From contig JACKQE010000004.1 of assembly GCA_024233005.1 (NCBI GenBank), positions 62,001 through 126,000 of the forward strand: DNA of 64,000 nucleotides, in the 5' to 3' direction. The stretch is from Akkermansiaceae bacterium (GTDB lineage Bacteria > Verrucomicrobiota > Verrucomicrobiia > Verrucomicrobiales > DEV007). Of the stretch, positions 7,151 to 15,344 are shown piece after piece; position 1 is the stretch's first letter, and each line of letters begins with the position of its first letter. The translations under genes were made by a program, and so were the position numbers. Under the pieces are notes generated by a model. That model saw nothing but the letters and a program-made list of their open reading frames with translations, had not been told where the DNA came from and did no database searches.

Positions 7151-10128
7151 CCTGACGCCCCCTTTGATACCGTTTTCCACACTGGTGAAGCACCTGTCTC
7201 GTCCCAATAGGAGAACGTGGGTGGCGACGTGTTGAGATTGATCAGACAAGCGTTCCGACCGTTGGCACTGTCATTCGCATTCTTCCAAGCATCCGGGATG
7301 GAGTGGCCCGATTGAATCAACCCCGAAAAGTGGCTTGCAATGGTCGCGCCGCCTTGTGTGTCGGTCGGAGCTTTCCAGCAGTAGCCAAGGAAGTATTTCG
7401 GTCCAGTGGGTTCCCACTGAGCACCGGGAGACCAGGCTCCTCCTTTTGCGAGCCATTCGGCATACTGCGCCAGTCCAAAGCTTTGTGCGCGATGGTCTTT
7501 GATGTCGAGGACAGAGCAGCCAGCGATGATTGCCACATCCATGTCCTTATCCCATTGAACATCACCTGGGCCAATCTCTTCATCCAGAGTAGCGAGCTTT
7601 GCGTTGTTGTGATGACCGTGCCCGGAGTAGTAGAACCAGTCGGCTTGATCGCGTATCTGCCTCGTCTCCGATGTCGCAACGGTTGTTCCGTCTTTTGTAA
7701 GCTCAAAGCGGATGAGATCAACGCCGCCTTGCTTCAAGAACTGATTGTTCGCTCTAGCTTCAAGTTTGCTGTATTCGGTCAAATTGCTGGGAGCCTTTGT
7801 TCCTGGTAATCCGCCGTTGCCCTCACCTCGCGCCCTGCCTCGTTCATGGTAGCCATACGCAAGGATGTTGGATGCAAAGTTGTCGCTGTCAGTCCAGTTG
7901 CTTAAAGTATCCGTCGGAAGGGCCGTGTCGCAGGTCGAGAACTCGTTGATATTGTCCCTCTCGTTTGCCTGAAGTATGCCGATTCGCTCCAAGGTGTCCG
8001 GCTTGAATGTGGCGATGACGAAGCCTCCATTGGTGTTGTAAAGGAAGTCGGCTTCGTTGAACAAATCGACGTTGGCGGGGGTGCCTGAAAGTCTGTTTGC
8101 CATCGAGAACATTCTCAACTTGAAGCCCATCTCACGAAGCTTCTCAATCGTGTTCAGGGGTGCTGGTGCCTTGATCGAAATCGACGTGTAGCGCCCAGCT
8201 TCGTTCTCTCTGCCAGAGACGTTTTTCCATTCCTCAAGCGGAGGATTCCACTTTATCTCAATGGGGAGGAAGCGCGCAAAATAACCCCTGCCCCTTTCAA
8301 GAGGGGGATTCAAAATGACCGAAGTGGGGGTCAAGGAGAAGCCTGCCCCCGCGGAGCCTCCCTGCGCGGCAACGCGGGCTACGGTTTCTCCTTTTTTGAT
8401 GAAGAAGGTCACTGCCTGGACGTTGGCCTGCTGGTGATTGGGCTCGGCCTGCGCGGTGAGGGGGCCATGCTCGATGAGGCAAGTCTTTTCCAGGTCTTCC
8501 ATCACAGGTGACTGCGACGCCCAGCGGATTTCCGTGGCAAGGGCGTCGATGTCAAAGACCTGGGGAGCATCGGGGTTCCACTCTTGAGGGCTTCCGACGA
8601 AATCCGCGGGCATGGGCGGCGCTTCCACCGCTCCCCACCACGCCCGCGATTGGAAAGCCTCTTTGTCGGCCTCGGCGAACCGCCGCCACTCTCCCCGCGT
8701 GGCCAGCCCAGGGTAGCGTGCCACAGCCGACAGGCCGTCTGTAAAATGCACCGTCTCCCGCGGGCCTCCATCGTGCCACCGCTCCGAACCGCCGGCGCGG
8801 TTTCGGAACCACTGTTCGCCTGACGGGCCTCCACCGCCGCGGGTCCGCGGATCGATCACCAAGACCGACGGTTCCATCGGGGGATCGAATTTCCCATTGC
8901 CGTTCTGATCTTGGAACCAGGTTTGCGCCAGGGCGTCCGACATTTCCGGCAGGAAACGGTAACCTTCGGCGGCGGGATTTCCCTCGTATCCCCCCTCGGG
9001 CAGCGGAGTGGCACTGGGACGGGACGGCTCCCCCGAATCGAACCCCTCGTTGTCGTTTTGGTCCAGATACCACCAATAGACGGGACTCTTGACGAACTCT
9101 CCCGTGCGGTAAAAAAGCCTGCCCCCGCGAAGCAAAAACCGGGGAACGCTGGTCGTCGCGGGATCTTCGCCGGACACGGCGGTCTCGCCGCTGGTGGCGC
9201 CAGCCTCTCCCACGGTGCCGGTGGCGGCGGACTCAGGGGTGTCTCCGCCAACGGGAGACTCTCCCGCAGCCTCGCCGCTTCCCGAGTCCGGGAGGGGAGA
9301 GACCGCGCCACCATTTGCCCCGCCGCTCCCGGAGTCTCCACTCCCGGGCGTTTCGGAATCGCCCGGGTCGGCGGGATTCAGTGGATCGGTCTGAAGCAGA
9401 ATTTCCTCGCTGTCGAACCACCCGTCCTGGTCGCTGTCCCACGAGAAGGGATCGGTGCCATAGGCCATCACCTCCAAACGGTTGCTCAGCCCGTCGTTGT
9501 CGTAGTCGGCGGGGCCGTCGGTCGGGTCCAGCGGATCGAAGGAAACGAAACCGCCGAGGGCTTCGGCCAGTGGCGCCAGTGTCAGATACTCGACTCCGTC
9601 GGGGATGCCGTCGCTGTCGCTATCCACATTGTTGGGATCAAGGACTCGTGTCTCCCAGTATTCATAGTTCTCCCAAACCAAGGTCGTTGGATCGTAGAAC
9701 AGATCGGAGGCAATGAGGTAGCTCCCGGAGACGGTCAGCTCAAAATCATCCTCCAGTCCGTCGCCGTCACTGTCGGGACCGCCGTTGGGCCACCCTCCGG
9801 ACCCTGCTCCTATGGGAGGGACAGGCTGTTCGCCGGAGCCGAAAGGCCCGTCGCCATAGTCGAAGTAGCCCGGACTGGTGTTGTCTCCACCCGCCGCATC
9901 GGTGTATCCAGAGTCGGAATAGCCGGGGTCGGTCTCCCAGGGATCCGGATAATACTCCTCCGCGCCATCGCCGTCGGAGTCATAGTAGTATCCTGCCTGC
10001 ACCTTTGTGGGTAGAGGAGACACGGCCGAATTGAGGAGGGCGGCGCAGAGGAGCGCCCGGCCCAACCGGGACCGCCAGCGGTTCAGGGAAAGATGATGAA
10101 AATTCGGGGGGGGGGCACCGCGTTTCAT
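7144..10128 (-). CDS. Secreted Ca-repeat protein with C-terminal caspase/gingipain-like domain
   Basis: The product has 994 residues. A long signal sequence (RLGRALLCAALLNSAVSPLP, then VQAGYYYDSDGDG) is followed by thrombospondin-type-3/calcium repeats between about residues 48 and 265 (DSDGDGLEDDFE, DSDSDGIPDGVEY, DYDNDGLSNRLE, DSDQDGWFDSEE). A Gly/Ser/Glu/Pro-rich linker spans about 265-330, and a long middle region includes further DxNxNGxxD-like segments. Near the C-terminus, WFYYSGHGHH and VAIIAGCSVLD place a His near 837 and a Cys near 871 in the arrangement of clan CD peptidases (caspase/gingipain/DUF6345 type). A calcium-dependent extracellular or cell-surface cysteine peptidase is the likeliest reading; proteolysis itself is not shown. 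Two small membrane proteins and the metzincin modules follow on the same strand. Confidence 0.72.
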   Translation of the reverse strand: MKRGAPPPNFHHLSLNRWRSRLGRALLCAALLNSAVSPLPTKVQAGYYYDSDGDGAEEYYPDPWETDPGYSDSGYTDAAGGDNTSPGYFDYGDGPFGSGEQPVPPIGAGSGGWPNGGPDSDGDGLEDDFELTVSGSYLIASDLFYDPTTLVWENYEYWETRVLDPNNVDSDSDGIPDGVEYLTLAPLAEALGGFVSFDPLDPTDGPADYDNDGLSNRLEVMAYGTDPFSWDSDQDGWFDSEEILLQTDPLNPADPGDSETPGSGDSGSGGANGGAVSPLPDSGSGEAAGESPVGGDTPESAATGTVGEAGATSGETAVSGEDPATTSVPRFLLRGGRLFYRTGEFVKSPVYWWYLDQNDNEGFDSGEPSRPSATPLPEGGYEGNPAAEGYRFLPEMSDALAQTWFQDQNGNGKFDPPMEPSVLVIDPRTRGGGGPSGEQWFRNRAGGSERWHDGGPRETVHFTDGLSAVARYPGLATRGEWRRFAEADKEAFQSRAWWGAVEAPPMPADFVGSPQEWNPDAPQVFDIDALATEIRWASQSPVMEDLEKTCLIEHGPLTAQAEPNHQQANVQAVTFFIKKGETVARVAAQGGSAGAGFSLTPTSVILNPPLERGRGYFARFLPIEIKWNPPLEEWKNVSGRENEAGRYTSISIKAPAPLNTIEKLREMGFKLRMFSMANRLSGTPANVDLFNEADFLYNTNGGFVIATFKPDTLERIGILQANERDNINEFSTCDTALPTDTLSNWTDSDNFASNILAYGYHERGRARGEGNGGLPGTKAPSNLTEYSKLEARANNQFLKQGGVDLIRFELTKDGTTVATSETRQIRDQADWFYYSGHGHHNNAKLATLDEEIGPGDVQWDKDMDVAIIAGCSVLDIKDHRAQSFGLAQYAEWLAKGGAWSPGAQWEPTGPKYFLGYCWKAPTDTQGGATIASHFSGLIQSGHSIPDAWKNANDSANGRNACLINLNTSPPTFSYWDETGASPVWKTVSKGASGW

Positions 10129-10649
10129 GGTTGACCGATCTGGTAACCGAGAATGTCAAAAACGTCGGACTGTGGCAACATTATTTTGTGTCGATGACTA
10201 TTTTTTCTGGCGATGTAGATCGGCGCCTCCACGACAAGCGCGACATGGAGGCAAGCCGCGAGCCACAGATCGGGCATCTCGAAACGCGTAAGGAAGCGAA
10301 CAAAGCCCGTGAGCCAACTGAAAAATGAAGCTCTCGCTGGTGGCGTTATTGACGGAACGCTTGGTTTTCTTCCTAATGGCTGAGCCGGTTTTTCTAGAGG
10401 GGAGGCCACCGGATCCAAACCCTCGGCCAAGACCATTGGTCGGCGCTCCTCACGTTCATAGGCTCCGTCCATGACCTGGGAGCCGCGAACCCTGCCGCGA
10501 CGAGGCGCGTGCGGGATGCCTTTGAAAGCTAAAGGTTCAAGGGAAGGGAAGTCGACTTTTGTCGAAACTCGGGACCGCCATTCACAGGCTGGGAGGTAAA
10601 CTCTCCCCAGAGTGGCTCCAATGAACCAAGTGTCAAAAACATTCGTCAA
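10125..10649 (-). CDS. Doubtful ORF upstream of the caspase-like protein gene
   Basis: The frame has 174 codons and ends in an ATGA overlap with the start of the 994-aa protein, which is the only argument for it. The predicted protein is Arg/Pro-rich with no clear domain (FTWLT-type aromatic patches, PRRGRVRGSQVM) and codon use unlike the neighbours. The DNA includes an AT-rich stretch at about 10160-10220 that would suit a promoter for the island. I regard non-coding or remnant sequence as more likely. The rest of the gap to sufD holds the decayed repeat at 10685-10825. Confidence 0.2.
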   Translation of the reverse strand: MTNVFDTWFIGATLGRVYLPACEWRSRVSTKVDFPSLEPLAFKGIPHAPRRGRVRGSQVMDGAYEREERRPMVLAEGLDPVASPLEKPAQPLGRKPSVPSITPPARASFFSWLTGFVRFLTRFEMPDLWLAACLHVALVVEAPIYIARKNSHRHKIMLPQSDVFDILGYQIGQP

Positions 10650-10684
10650 TAAAATTCACCCCAAGTTGGAATGCTCTGGTGCGA

Positions 10685-10825
10685 AACGTGTTCCCCTTCA
10701 GGCGGAGCTTGGATGTCGATTTCGCCGCCTGACCAGAATTCAAAGGCCCGCCGCGGCCGCGCCTCGCGGCCAGAACCCCGGCCCATACCAGAGGGATCGA
10801 CCGGTCGGCATCCGGCAAAGGAGAA
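10685..10825 (-). pseudogene. Decayed third copy of the HEAT-like gene 3' end
   Basis: This stretch aligns with 3007-3150 and 4220-4365 in the same orientation. Shared blocks are 'tgaccagaat' + 'caaaggcccgccgc', 'ccagaacc' + 'cggcccatacca', and 'gaccggtcgg' + 'tccggcaa'. In the minus-strand frame this corresponds to the PDPDRSAPWYGPWFWLQG and RRRNR end of the HEAT-like proteins. Small deletions and a one-base insertion before the TGGTATGGG block break the frame. No upstream part of the gene is left; sufD begins about 40 bp away. The repeat is therefore found on both sides of the accessory island. Confidence 0.75.
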
Positions 10826-10851
10826 TCGTGTGCCGGGCAGATCCAAGGCCG

Positions 10852-10868
10852 CCCCTCCCGCGGAGGGG
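10852..10868 (-). terminator. GC-rich hairpin directly after sufD
   Basis: A perfect 7-bp stem (CCCCTCC / GGAGGGG) with a three-base loop lies immediately downstream of the sufD stop codon. No T-run follows on the minus strand, so it may be only a weak or factor-dependent terminator or an mRNA-stabilising hairpin. Confidence 0.4.
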
Positions 10869-12227
10869 TCACTCCACGACGTTGAGGAATTTCTCCTCCA
10901 CGAGACGGTGCACGTGATCCCTCACTTCCTCGGCTTCGATGTGGTCGATGACCTGATTGAGGAAGCCGAGGGTGATCATTTTGCGGGCATCCGAGGCGGG
11001 AATGCCACGGGCCCGGAGATAGAAAATCTCGTCGTCGCTGATCTGGCCGGAAGTGGATCCGTGGCTGCATTTGACCTCATCGGCGTTGATTTCCAGACCG
11101 GGCATGGAATTGGCTTCGGCCTCGTCACTGCCCAGCAGATTCCGGCAGGTCTGAAAGGCGTCCGTGAAATGGGCGCCCTTGTCGACACGGATCAGACCCG
11201 AGAAAATGGTGCGGGACTTGTCATAGAGCGCGTTCTTGTAGAGGAGGTCGCTGGTGGTGCGTTCCGCCTCATGGGACTGAAGCGTGCGCTGGTCAAACTC
11301 CTGCTCTCCGGTGGCAAGATTCACCGAAAGCATCCGGCTGTCGGCCCCTGTGCCGGTCATCCGGCTCAGACTCTCCGTCCGGGTCCAGCGACTGCCCAGA
11401 TTGACAAAACAACCCCGAGCCTTGGCATCCCTGCCGACCCTGGTGGCATTGATCTGGACATGACGGGAATGTCCGTTCCAGTTCTGCAGTGCCGTGTATT
11501 CGATCTGGCCTCCCCGCTCCGCGGCAAGGTCGGTGAGAGCCACCGCCACGGTGGCGTCATGGGGATTGAGGGAACAAAAATACTCGATGACCCGGATGTC
11601 GGCCTGGTCCTCGGCCACGATCAGGGTATGGGGGAACACCGCGGTGTTTTCGCCGGTGGCCCAATGGTAAATTTCGACCGCGCCTTCCACCTTGGTTCCC
11701 TCGGCCACGTGCAGGAAGATCCCGTCGAGGTCTGCCGCGCCGTGCAGGGCGGCAAATTTGGCTCCGCCGAGGGGCGCGCCTTCCCGCATGAAATGAGCCC
11801 GGACGAGCTCGCCCTGAGTCAGGATGGCCTCCCGCAGAGGCAGACAGATCACGCCGGCCCGGCCCGTCAACTCGCCGGGATCCGTCAGGACGGGACGTCC
11901 GTTGAGGAACACAAAACGGGCGGCGGCGTGCGGGGTGAACTCGGAACGCTCCAAGACCTCTGCAATCTGCGATTCCGCCGGGGCAACCGCGGGTTCCAAT
12001 GCATCCATCCGAGACAGTTTGAGAGTGGCGAAGCGCCAGTTCTCATCCGTCCGCTTCGGGTCGGGCAAGGTCACCAGATCCCGCCAGGAGCGGGTCTGGA
12101 GTTCCCGGAACCACTCCGGCAGTTGGGGATCGGGCGTGGGCAGAGCGGCGGCGGCGAGCCACTCGGTGCGGGCATTGGCAAGACTCATGGGATCCGGGAC
12201 GGTGTCGTCAGATGGGGTGTCGGGCAT
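10869..12227 (-). CDS. sufD: Fe-S cluster assembly protein SufD
   Basis: The product has 452 residues. Its C-terminal half has the SufB/SufD beta-helix signature (GHSRHVQINATRVGRDAKARG, HEAERTTSDLLYKNAL, VKCSHGSTSGQISDDEIFYL). It lacks the central SufB-specific segments and carries the N-terminal helical region of SufD (ENWRFATLKLSRMDAL). SufD forms the SufBC2D scaffold with SufB and SufC in the cytoplasm and is needed for iron entry and FADH2 binding. It is the last gene of the regulator-sufC-sufB-sufD operon, 45 bp after sufB. No sufS or sufE follows; the downstream DNA is the repeat-bearing gap. Confidence 0.95.
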   Translation of the reverse strand: MPDTPSDDTVPDPMSLANARTEWLAAAALPTPDPQLPEWFRELQTRSWRDLVTLPDPKRTDENWRFATLKLSRMDALEPAVAPAESQIAEVLERSEFTPHAAARFVFLNGRPVLTDPGELTGRAGVICLPLREAILTQGELVRAHFMREGAPLGGAKFAALHGAADLDGIFLHVAEGTKVEGAVEIYHWATGENTAVFPHTLIVAEDQADIRVIEYFCSLNPHDATVAVALTDLAAERGGQIEYTALQNWNGHSRHVQINATRVGRDAKARGCFVNLGSRWTRTESLSRMTGTGADSRMLSVNLATGEQEFDQRTLQSHEAERTTSDLLYKNALYDKSRTIFSGLIRVDKGAHFTDAFQTCRNLLGSDEAEANSMPGLEINADEVKCSHGSTSGQISDDEIFYLRARGIPASDARKMITLGFLNQVIDHIEAEEVRDHVHRLVEEKFLNVVE

Positions 12228-12272
12228 GAAAAGGGCAGGAAAAAAGACAGATCGTGGAGCGGAGACATTCGG

Positions 12273-13688
12273 TCAGCCGACACTGCCTTCCATTTCGAGA
12301 TCGATCAGGCGTTTCAATTCGACGCTGTATTCCATGGGAAACTCCCGGACCAGGTCATTGACGAATCCATTGACACTGAGGCTCATGGCTTCGCCTTCGG
12401 AAAGACCCCGCTGTTGCATGTAGAAAATCTGCTCGGCACTGACCTGGCTGACACTGGCCTCGTGCTGGACCGCGTGCTGATTGCCCCGCACCGTGATCGC
12501 CGGATAGGTGTCGGTGCGGCTGCGGCTGTTGATGAGCAGGGCATCGCACTCCGTGTTGTTCCGGCAGCCTTTGAGATGCCGGGGAATGTGGACCTGCCCG
12601 CGGTAGGTGGACCGGCCTTCCCCGACGGAAATGGACTTGGAAACCACGTTGGAGGTGGTCTCGTCGGCGGCATGGATCATCTTGGCGCCGGTGTCCTGGT
12701 GCTGGCCGGTGTTGGCCAAAGCGATTGAGATGACTTCTCCGCGGGCCTTGCGCCCTTTCATGACGACACCGGGATATTTCATGGTCAGCCGGGACCCGAT
12801 GTTGCAGTCGATCCAGCGGACTTCCGCGTTCTCATGGGCGATGGCCCGTTTGGTGACGAGATTGAAGACATTGTTGCTCCAGTTCTGCACGGTGATGTAC
12901 TGGATCTTGGCATCCTTCATCGCGACCAGTTCCACCACCGCGCTGTGCAGGGTGGCGGTGTCGAATTTGGGGGCGGTGCAGCCTTCCATGTAGGTCACTT
13001 CGGCGCCCTCGTCGACGATGATGAGGGTCCGCTCGAACTGACCAAACTGCTCGGCATTGATCCGGAAATACGCCTGGAGCGGGTGGCGGACCTTCACGCC
13101 GGGAGGCACGTAAATGAAGCTGCCGCCGGAGAAGACCGCGCTGTTGAGCGCGGAGAACTTGTTGTCCCCTGTCGGGATGACCTTGCCGAACCACTTCCGG
13201 AACAGCTCGGGGTGCTCCCGCAGGCCTTCCGTGGAGTTGACGAAAATGACGCCGTCTTTGGCGACCTCGTCCTTGATGTTGGAATAGGCGGCTTCGCTGT
13301 CGAACTGGGCCTCGACCCCGGCAAGGAACTTGCGCTCTTTCTCGGGAATGCCAAGGCGCTCGAAGGTGCGCTTGACATCGTCCGGCACATCCTCCCAGCG
13401 GCGCGTCGCCCGCTGCTTTTTGGCGAGGTAGTAGCGGATGTTTTGGAAGTGGATGTTCTCCAGATCCCGGCTGGCCCAGTGGGTCGGCATCGGCTTGTCT
13501 TCGAAGACTTTGAGAGCCCGCTGGCGGAAGTCCCGCAGCCAGTCCGCTTCATCTTTGACATTGGAGATGTAGTCGACAACCCCGGCATTGAGGCCATAAC
13601 CGGCGTCCAAATCATAGTCCTCCGGGTAGGAGAAATTTCCGTCCGATTCGATCTGGACGGCTTCGAGAGTGGCTGAGTCGTGTGACAT
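12273..13688 (-). CDS. sufB: Fe-S cluster assembly scaffold SufB
   Basis: The product has 471 residues, the usual SufB length. It contains the SufB core (FIYVPPGVKVRHPLQAYFRI, EGCTAPKFDTATLHSAVVEL, VQNWSNNVFNLVTKRAIAHE) and the conserved C-terminal block (CRNNTECDALLINSRSRTDT, HEASVSQVSAEQIFYMQQRG). SufB is the scaffold on which the nascent Fe-S cluster is built, with persulfide sulfur delivered by SufS with SufE or SufU. It lies between sufC and sufD with gaps of about 45 bp, consistent with a single transcript. Confidence 0.97.
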   Translation of the reverse strand: MSHDSATLEAVQIESDGNFSYPEDYDLDAGYGLNAGVVDYISNVKDEADWLRDFRQRALKVFEDKPMPTHWASRDLENIHFQNIRYYLAKKQRATRRWEDVPDDVKRTFERLGIPEKERKFLAGVEAQFDSEAAYSNIKDEVAKDGVIFVNSTEGLREHPELFRKWFGKVIPTGDNKFSALNSAVFSGGSFIYVPPGVKVRHPLQAYFRINAEQFGQFERTLIIVDEGAEVTYMEGCTAPKFDTATLHSAVVELVAMKDAKIQYITVQNWSNNVFNLVTKRAIAHENAEVRWIDCNIGSRLTMKYPGVVMKGRKARGEVISIALANTGQHQDTGAKMIHAADETTSNVVSKSISVGEGRSTYRGQVHIPRHLKGCRNNTECDALLINSRSRTDTYPAITVRGNQHAVQHEASVSQVSAEQIFYMQQRGLSEGEAMSLSVNGFVNDLVREFPMEYSVELKRLIDLEMEGSVG

Positions 13689-13733
13689 GGCGATTGCTTT
13701 CTGTTCTGGGTGGGGGCCTTCCGGCCCGGGGCG

Positions 13734-14507
13734 TCAGGCGGCGAGTTCTTCTTTGACCCATTCGTAGCCCTTTTCTTCGAGCTCCAAGGCGAGGTCTTTG
13801 CCCCCGCTGCGGACGATACGGCCGTCCCACATGACGTGCACGATGTCGGGCACAATGTAGGAGAGAAGGCGTTGGTAGTGAGTGATGACGAGAAAACCCC
13901 GGTCCTTGGAACGCAGAGAATTGACCCCTTGGGCGACAACCTTGAGGGCATCGATGTCGAGGCCGCTGTCGGTCTCATCGAGCACCGCGTATTTCGGATC
14001 CAGCATCATCATCTGAAGGATCTCGTTGCGCTTTTTCTCCCCACCGGAGAAGCCTTCGTTGACCGAGCGACCGGTAAAACTTTTGTCCATTTCAAGCTCC
14101 GCCATTTTGGCATACATCTCTTTATAGAACGCGACGGCATCGATCTCTTCGCCATCGGGGAGGCGGGCCTGCCGGGCTGCCCGGATAAAATTGGCATTAC
14201 TGACTCCGGGAATTTCGTTGGGGTATTGGAAGGCCAGGAACATGCCGGCCCGGGAGCGCTCATCGACGCTCATGGCGAGTAGGTCGATGCCGTCCATCAG
14301 AACCTGCCCCCCCGTCACCGTGTAGTCTTCATGCCCGGCGAGGACTTTTGCGAGAGTGCTTTTCCCTGTACCGTTGGGCCCCATGATGGCGTGGACTTCG
14401 CCTTTGGGCACGGTCAGGTTGAATCCTTTGAGAATTTCCCGTCCGTCGATTTCGACGCTGAGATCTTTGATAACGAGGGAACGGCTGATGTCGGGTTCAG
14501 AGGTCAT
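13734..14507 (-). CDS. sufC: Fe-S assembly ATPase SufC
   Basis: The ABC-type ATPase has 257 residues. Walker A is GPNGTGKSTLAKVLAG, the SufC-type signature is FSGGEKKRNEILQMMMLDP, and Walker B reads YAVLDETDSGLDIDAL with the characteristic SufC 'DETDSGLDID' wording. ATP hydrolysis by SufC drives conformational change in the SufBC2D complex. It is followed 45 bp later by sufB and preceded 30 bp upstream by the Fur-family regulator gene. Confidence 0.97.
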   Translation of the reverse strand: MTSEPDISRSLVIKDLSVEIDGREILKGFNLTVPKGEVHAIMGPNGTGKSTLAKVLAGHEDYTVTGGQVLMDGIDLLAMSVDERSRAGMFLAFQYPNEIPGVSNANFIRAARQARLPDGEEIDAVAFYKEMYAKMAELEMDKSFTGRSVNEGFSGGEKKRNEILQMMMLDPKYAVLDETDSGLDIDALKVVAQGVNSLRSKDRGFLVITHYQRLLSYIVPDIVHVMWDGRIVRSGGKDLALELEEKGYEWVKEELAA

Positions 14508-14537
14508 GGATGGTTAAAAAAGGTAATGAAGGGGAAA

Positions 14538-14981
14538 TCAAACTAGTTGCGCGGGTTGGCTGGCACAGGTGGGGCAGAGTCCCCGCATCGCGACTTCGAG
14601 ATGCTCCACCGAAGCGCCGTCCGGCATGGCCCAGGCGAGGGTGGCATCGGCGGCCGGTTTCAAATCGACATCCAGCACCTCGCCGCAACGGGCGCAAAGA
14701 AAATGGGCATGAGGCCGGAGATTCGGACAGAACCGGGTCGCATCACGCGCCACGTTGACCTGTTTGACGACACCGGCCTGAGCCATGGTGTCGAGACAGT
14801 TATACACAGTGGCCAGGGAAATGCCGGGCATGCGGCGCTTGGCACGGGAATACACCTCCTGCGCGGTGGGATGGTCCCGTTGGTCCAAGAGAACATCATA
14901 GACGACCCTGCGCTGCTTGGTCATGCGGAATTCGCCCGACCCGACATGCAGCGTTTCTTCCTGATGGTCCTCGTGGTTCAT
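14538..14981 (-). CDS. Fur/PerR-family transcriptional regulator
   Basis: The product has 147 residues. The N-terminal winged helix includes MTKQRRVVYDVLLDQRDHPT and GISLATVYNCLDTMAQAGVV, the Fur-family recognition helix. The C-terminal metal/dimerisation part has HAHFLCARCGEVLDV and GLCPTCASQ, giving the two CxxC pairs of the structural zinc site. The HAHFLCxxCG form and the palindrome upstream fit PerR more than classical Fur. It heads the suf operon, so it likely represses itself and suf and responds to peroxide or iron status (inference). Confidence 0.9.
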   Translation of the reverse strand: MNHEDHQEETLHVGSGEFRMTKQRRVVYDVLLDQRDHPTAQEVYSRAKRRMPGISLATVYNCLDTMAQAGVVKQVNVARDATRFCPNLRPHAHFLCARCGEVLDVDLKPAADATLAWAMPDGASVEHLEVAMRGLCPTCASQPAQLV

Positions 14982-15014
14982 AGTACTTCCATAGCCCAGT
15001 TTTTAATGAGATCA

Positions 15015-15025
15015 AGAATTATTCT
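15015..15025. promoter_or_regulatory. PerR/Fur-type operator ahead of the regulator-suf operon
   Basis: A perfect 5-1-5 palindrome AGAAT-T-ATTCT, in the context 'tcaagaattattctaaataa', lies 34-44 bp upstream of the regulator's ATG in an AT-rich island. It matches the core of the PerR/Fur consensus (TTAtAATnATTaTAA type), strongly suggesting autoregulation of the operon. Confidence 0.65.
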
Positions 15026-15071
15026 AAATAAGGAACTGAAAATTCTGCCACCCGGAGGCAGAAATTTTGGG

Positions 15072-15344
15072 GGAGAAACAAGTAATTCTCCACCAAACGG
15101 TTAGAAAACCGGAGGGCCCCGATGGCTCTGTCAGTCGGACGGAGAATGATGCCGTTCCATTCCAACTCCACCGACCAAAGAATGCTGAGGGCTCGATCCG
15201 AGAAAGGTCACCCATTCCAGGAGTCCTGCTCCCCACGATCAGAAAGACGCTGTCTTCACCGGAGAAACCGCTGAGTCCCCCATTCGAAGGACCTCTGACC
15301 GTGACCGGACGCGCTCTCAGAGAAACAAGTGATTCTCCGCCAAC
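15072..15344. repeat. Intergenic region with a pair of hairpin-containing direct repeats
   Basis: The gap between the regulator and the next gene carries GAGAAACAAGTAATTCTCC (from 15073) and again GAGAAACAAGTGATTCTCC (from 15320), 247 bp apart and each followed by a CCAA-containing tail. Each copy is itself a short inverted repeat (GAGAA / TTCTC). The second copy overlaps the 3' end of the hypothetical gene at 15317. Open frames across the gap show no protein character. Nothing else was seen here. Confidence 0.6.

Noticed and set aside
10671..12728. 685-codon plus-strand frame
   Set aside because: Lies antisense to sufD and part of sufB, which are certain genes. High-GC codon use leaves the opposite frame open; the product has no domain character.
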